A stretch of 56,515 nt of DNA from a bacterium (GTDB lineage: Bacteria > Zhuqueibacterota > Zhuqueibacteria > Zhuqueibacterales > Geothermadaptataceae), in contig JAJRYV010000120.1 of the NCBI GenBank assembly GCA_024275575.1, positions 1-56,515 of the forward strand, given 5' to 3'. A model generated the notes under the pieces. It did not search any database and was not told the origin of the DNA. It saw only the letters and a program-made list of their open reading frames with translations. Shown here in pieces: positions 53,331-56,515 of the stretch. A program made the translations under genes and the position numbers. Each line of letters begins with the position of its first letter. The first letter of the stretch is position 1.

Positions 53331-53768
53331 ATGAAGAAAACAGCAGAAGTGAACTGGACCACAGGCATGCAATTTGTTGGCAAATCCGATTCAAATATCC
53401 CTTTTATCCTTGGCCAGCCTGAAGCCGCTGAGGGGCAGACCAACAGCCCGATGGAACTCATTCTCGTCGGATTATGTGGCTGTACCGCTCTCGACGTCAT
53501 TCATATTTTAAAACGCCGGCGCCAGCATGTGACCGGATTGCAGGTTCGCGTTGAAGCGGAACGCGCCGAGACCCATCCGAAAGTTTTCACTTCTTATCAT
53601 TTAACCTATGTTGTCCGGGGTCGAAACCTTTCTGAGAAGGCGGTTTTCGCTGCCGTAAAACTCACTCGGGAAACCTATTGTTCAGTCTCGGCAATGCTGG
53701 AAAAATCAGCGATGATCACCCATGAAATCGAAATGGTCGAGGATAATGCTAACCAGGATTTGAACTGA
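53331..53768 (+). CDS. OsmC family protein
   Basis: A 145-residue thiol peroxidase-fold protein of the OsmC/YhfA group. Conserved Cys in GLCGCTALDV and TYCSVSAMLE; the N-terminal beta motif KTAEVNWTTGMQFVG and SPMELILVGLCG fit the YhfA-like subgroup. It reduces organic hydroperoxides or acts on other thiol substrates. The ATG at 53331 has AAAGGA 7 nt upstream. It diverges from dsbD, which may reflect a shared thiol-stress theme, and is 10 bp before the DUF2868 gene. Confidence 0.9.
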   Translation: MKKTAEVNWTTGMQFVGKSDSNIPFILGQPEAAEGQTNSPMELILVGLCGCTALDVIHILKRRRQHVTGLQVRVEAERAETHPKVFTSYHLTYVVRGRNLSEKAVFAAVKLTRETYCSVSAMLEKSAMITHEIEMVEDNANQDLN

Positions 53769-53778
53769 AGGTTCGGAA

Positions 53779-55173
53779 TTGAAAAGATTAAAATTTTCCC
53801 AGTTAATCAATCTGGAAATTCAGCTGCTTAAGGACGCCGAAGCCGATCCGCTCGAAATTCGCCTGCGTGACCGTGAAATCGGCAGGAAGTTGCACGATTC
53901 AGGCAGCTCGATTACCGGCCTTTTTTTGCATTGGCTGAAATTGGCGGGTGGCGAAAATGCCAGAAAACCTGGCGATATGTATAATACCGGCATGCATTTA
54001 CTGGCTTATATTTTATTTTTTTCCGGGCTGGCCACCGGCCTGTCGGCAGGTTCAGCAGTGCTGCATTTCGATGGTACTCAGCCCGTCAATATCGTCAATT
54101 TTCTGGCGCTGTTTCTCGGCGTACAATTTTTAACTTATCTATTGTTCCTGCTGAACTGCCTGCCGGAAAGAATAAAAAAAACACTACCGTTCCTTGGTGA
54201 TTTTTATGATTTTTTACGCCAGATCGCTCTGCTCATAAGTCAAAGCAGCAGCCGTATTTTGGATAGAATCGGTGCGGAGCAGACACATCTTTTCTTCGAG
54301 CGGCTGCAGCGAATCCGGCTGCGGCACAAGCTCTATCTGAATATTGAAAAATGGCTTCTCATCCGCCTTAGCCAAACCTTCAGTCTGGCATTCAACCTTG
54401 GCGCATTACTGATTTGCCTGTACCTCATCGTGTTTTCCGACCTTGCTTTTGCATGGAACACGACGCTGGACTTACCGGACAAAAGCTTTCACCGACTAAC
54501 GACGATGGTCAGCCAACCCTGGCATAAAATCATGCCGGAGGCGGTTCCCGATTTGGCGCTGGTTGAAAAAACCCGTTTTTCCCGTCTCGAAGGCACTTAT
54601 CTAAACGCACCAAAAAACAAACGCGCCGCAGATTTAAACAGCCCGGGAGACTGGTGGCCATTCCTGATCCTTGCACTTTTTTTTTATGGATTCCTGCCCC
54701 GGTTGATAATCTACTGCTTTTCTTTATGGCGGTTCCATGCGAATTTGCAAAAAGTCTCTCTGAAAACAGTGCATTTTGCCGCCTTGTATGAACGTCTGAT
54801 AATGCCGCTTGTGCAAACACGCGCCGGCTCTTCCGAAAATATTGATTCACAAAGCCGAAAACTGAAAGATGATTCAACTGTCGCAAACAAAGCTGCAGCC
54901 GAGGTATGCAAAATCATCCTGTGGGGAGAACCGCAACTCCCTGTAGATCAAATTCAGGCGCTTGTTTATAAAAGGTTTGGTTGTGAAAACTATACCACAC
55001 TTGAAGCGGGTACATTCGAGAGTCGCAAGGACGACTTGACGCTGCAACAGCTGGCAAAAGTGACCGGTAAAAACGAACTTGTTCTCATCCTCGTCGAATC
55101 CTGGGAAACACCGGGCAAAGCGATTTACCATTTTGTGCAGCGATTGCGTGAACAATTGCCCGAAAAACAGTAA
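53779..55173 (+). CDS. DUF2868 family membrane protein, ended early by an in-frame TAA
   Basis: A 464-residue membrane protein with four hydrophobic regions (around residues 72-95, 105-128, 210-230 and 295-320) and a cytoplasmic tail. The pattern LIRLSQTFSLAFNLGALL and the downstream GTPase identify the DUF2868/DUF3482 pair known from gammaproteobacteria. The TAA at 55171 falls inside the conserved C-terminus: the same frame continues 45 codons with DWLAWQNAMAQIGDPYCRVV, as expected for the family, to a TGA at 55309. That end forms ATGA with the GTPase start. The start is a TTG at 53779, 10 bp after osmC. The function of the family is unknown. Confidence 0.8.
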   Translation: MKRLKFSQLINLEIQLLKDAEADPLEIRLRDREIGRKLHDSGSSITGLFLHWLKLAGGENARKPGDMYNTGMHLLAYILFFSGLATGLSAGSAVLHFDGTQPVNIVNFLALFLGVQFLTYLLFLLNCLPERIKKTLPFLGDFYDFLRQIALLISQSSSRILDRIGAEQTHLFFERLQRIRLRHKLYLNIEKWLLIRLSQTFSLAFNLGALLICLYLIVFSDLAFAWNTTLDLPDKSFHRLTTMVSQPWHKIMPEAVPDLALVEKTRFSRLEGTYLNAPKNKRAADLNSPGDWWPFLILALFFYGFLPRLIIYCFSLWRFHANLQKVSLKTVHFAALYERLIMPLVQTRAGSSENIDSQSRKLKDDSTVANKAAAEVCKIILWGEPQLPVDQIQALVYKRFGCENYTTLEAGTFESRKDDLTLQQLAKVTGKNELVLILVESWETPGKAIYHFVQRLREQLPEKQ

Positions 55174-55311
55174 ATTATCGTTGGTATAGTCAATACGGCT
55201 AGTAAAAACGCAGCCCCGAAAAATGAAGATTGGCTAGCATGGCAAAATGCGATGGCTCAAATCGGCGATCCCTATTGCCGGGTCGTTGCAATGGTGGAGG
55301 AATTGGTATGA
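55174..55311 (+). pseudogene. C-terminal remainder of the DUF2868 frame
   Basis: 45 codons in the same frame beyond the TAA, ending in TGA 55309-55311, overlapping the GTPase ATG (55308) as ATGA. It keeps the family C-terminal motif (WQNAMAQIGDPYCRVV). No start codon with a Shine-Dalgarno precedes it, so it is expressed only if the TAA is read through. Confidence 0.7.
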
Positions 55312-56515
55312 CTTCCTCACCGGTTTTTGCCGTCATCGGGCGCGTCAACAAGGGGAAATCCAGCATCGTTTCGACGCTGGCAGAGGACGATTCGGTGCGC
55401 ATTGAACTCTCGGCCGGCACGACGAAATATTGCCGGGAATTTCCCATAAAAATCGATGGCCGCATCGTCATGACACTCATCGATACACCCGGATTTCAGC
55501 AAGCGCCGCGGGCGCTCACATGGCTCAATGACCACGAAGTTTCCGCTGCCAATCGCCGTGAAGTGGTTGAAAAATTTGTCGCGACGTTTGCGCAAAGCGA
55601 CGATTTTACCGATGAATGCCGCTTGCTGCAACCCATTCTGGCCGGCGCCGGTATTTTATACGTCGTCGATGGGGCGAAGCCGTTTCGCCGAAATTATGAG
55701 GCGGAAATGGAAATTCTGCGCTGGACTGGACAACCACGCATGGCGCTGATCAATCGTATCGGTGATCAAAATTTTTTCAGCGAATGGCAGCAGGCTCTCG
55801 ACCAGTATTTTTCTGTTGTACGCCATTTTGATGCCCAGCATGAAGGTTTCGATGGCCGTATCAAATTATTGCAGGTTTTTCGTGAACTCAAAGACGACTG
55901 GCGTGCGGCGGTCGATCAATCCATTGAATATCTGACACAAGAATGGCAGCACCGGCAACAACTGGCTGCACGAAATATCACTGAAATGCTGATTGACGAG
56001 CTGATCTACTTTCGTCAAATCGTCCTTGCAGCCAATGAACGTATCGATGACCACCGGGAGAAACTGCAATCGAAATTTCATGATTATTTGCGCAAAAGAG
56101 AAGAAAAATCACGCTCCGATATTGAAAGAATTTATCAGCATCTGCGCATAAAAAAAGAAGCGGATGAGCTTGATAAACCCCTGTTCGATCAGGACCTGTT
56201 TGCTGAGAGCACCTGGGATTTTCTCGGCCTGTCACCGCGGCAACTTCTGGGGTTTGGGGCTGTCGGCGGTGCAACCGTCGGTGGCGCGCTCGATGCCGTC
56301 GTTGGCGGCGCCTCGTTTATGACCGGCGCTATAACCGGTGCGCTGCTCGGAGCGGGTTCGGTCTTTTATTTTTCGACAAATCGCTTTGCCTCGCTGGAAT
56401 ATCTCGGCAATTATCTCCGTGGTGACAGAATACTGCGTATTGGCCCGCACAGAAATAAAAACTTTCCCTGGATTCTGCTCGATCGCGCATTGCTGCATTA
56501 TTTCAGCGTGCGCGA
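55308..56515 (+). CDS. DUF3482-type GTPase (runs off right edge)
   Basis: 402 codons are visible; the C-terminus is outside the window. A TrmE/Era-like GTPase domain spans about residues 1-170: G1 GRVNKGKSSI, G3 DTPGF, G4-like NRIGD (NKxD variant). A helical region follows, then a glycine-rich hydrophobic hairpin (GAVGGATVGGALDAVVGGA, residues of about 320-350), typical of DUF3482 and suggesting membrane insertion. GGAGG lies 8 nt upstream of ATG 55308. It overlaps the DUF2868 frame by ATGA. The pair's role is unknown. Confidence 0.9.
   Translation, partial: MTSSPVFAVIGRVNKGKSSIVSTLAEDDSVRIELSAGTTKYCREFPIKIDGRIVMTLIDTPGFQQAPRALTWLNDHEVSAANRREVVEKFVATFAQSDDFTDECRLLQPILAGAGILYVVDGAKPFRRNYEAEMEILRWTGQPRMALINRIGDQNFFSEWQQALDQYFSVVRHFDAQHEGFDGRIKLLQVFRELKDDWRAAVDQSIEYLTQEWQHRQQLAARNITEMLIDELIYFRQIVLAANERIDDHREKLQSKFHDYLRKREEKSRSDIERIYQHLRIKKEADELDKPLFDQDLFAESTWDFLGLSPRQLLGFGAVGGATVGGALDAVVGGASFMTGAITGALLGAGSVFYFSTNRFASLEYLGNYLRGDRILRIGPHRNKNFPWILLDRALLHYFSVR

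Noticed and set aside
1-56515. Reassignment of TAA to a sense codon
   Set aside because: Many complete genes (lspA, the PEGA gene, the M24 peptidase, the sigma-54 regulator) end normally at TAA with no family-like sequence beyond it.
1-56515. CRISPR arrays, prophage or transposase genes
   Set aside because: No regularly spaced direct repeats and no integrase, capsid or transposase-like proteins were seen on either strand.

Overview
The window looks like a piece of a chromosome from a Gram-negative, outer-membrane bacterium of the Fibrobacterota-Chlorobiota-Bacteroidota (FCB) side of the tree, most like a Calditrichota/KSB1-type lineage. Reasons: an LptE-type lipoprotein beside a sigma-54 activator and a TPR gene, a Wza/Wzz envelope-polysaccharide export set, lipoprotein signal peptidase, PEGA and HD-GYP proteins, moderate GC, and mixed use of strong and weak Shine-Dalgarno sites. 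The phylum call is inference from gene content. Sigma-70-like promoters with a TATATT -10 box can be read in front of several genes.

Layout. (1) 1-6.1 kb: the 5' part of threonine synthase (minus strand), diverging from uvrA, which is followed 2 bp later by modABC (molybdate uptake). (2) 6.1-18.4 kb, all minus strand: lspA, a PEGA protein, a GT2 glycosyltransferase, an M24 aminopeptidase, a TPR protein, lptE, a sigma-54 activator, a sugar epimerase, purD and uvrB. The uvrB frame is broken by one in-frame TAA. (3) 18.4-29.4 kb: a PpiD/SurA-like foldase (plus) with a clear terminator, a two-gene signalling pair (REC-GAF-HD-GYP and REC-histidine kinase, minus), then a plus-strand scavenging group of POT peptide transporter, M14 carboxypeptidase lipoprotein and heparinase II/III-like lyase. 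(4) 29.4-49.6 kb: a minus-strand exopolysaccharide locus of 18 genes transcribed from wza to a FemAB-like transferase. (5) 49.6-56.5 kb: tRNA-Asn with promoter and terminator, a single-domain response regulator, DsbD, OsmC, and a DUF2868 membrane protein coupled to a DUF3482-type GTPase that runs off the right edge.

How the EPS locus works together (inference from families). A WbaP/EpsE-like transferase primes undecaprenyl phosphate. An oxidoreductase and a PLP aminotransferase probably make a 3- or 4-amino sugar nucleotide. Two GT4 and one GT2 enzymes extend the repeat, Wzx flips it, Wzy polymerises it, and Wzz/Wza control length and export. Accessory genes include an ExeA-like ATPase, a BY-kinase-like protein lacking the Walker A lysine, and a GGDEF-fold protein lacking the GGDEF motif. 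An ATP-grasp ligase, a FemAB transferase and a FemAB/GNAT protein at the distal end suggest an amino-acid- or acyl-decorated polymer. The set recalls XrtA/PEP-CTERM EPS loci, but no exosortase is present.

Most unusual: two otherwise intact genes (uvrB and the DUF2868 gene) each carry a single in-frame TAA, both followed by ATT. In the DUF2868 case the frame beyond the stop ends in an exact ATGA overlap with the next gene. TAA is an ordinary terminator for many neighbouring genes.
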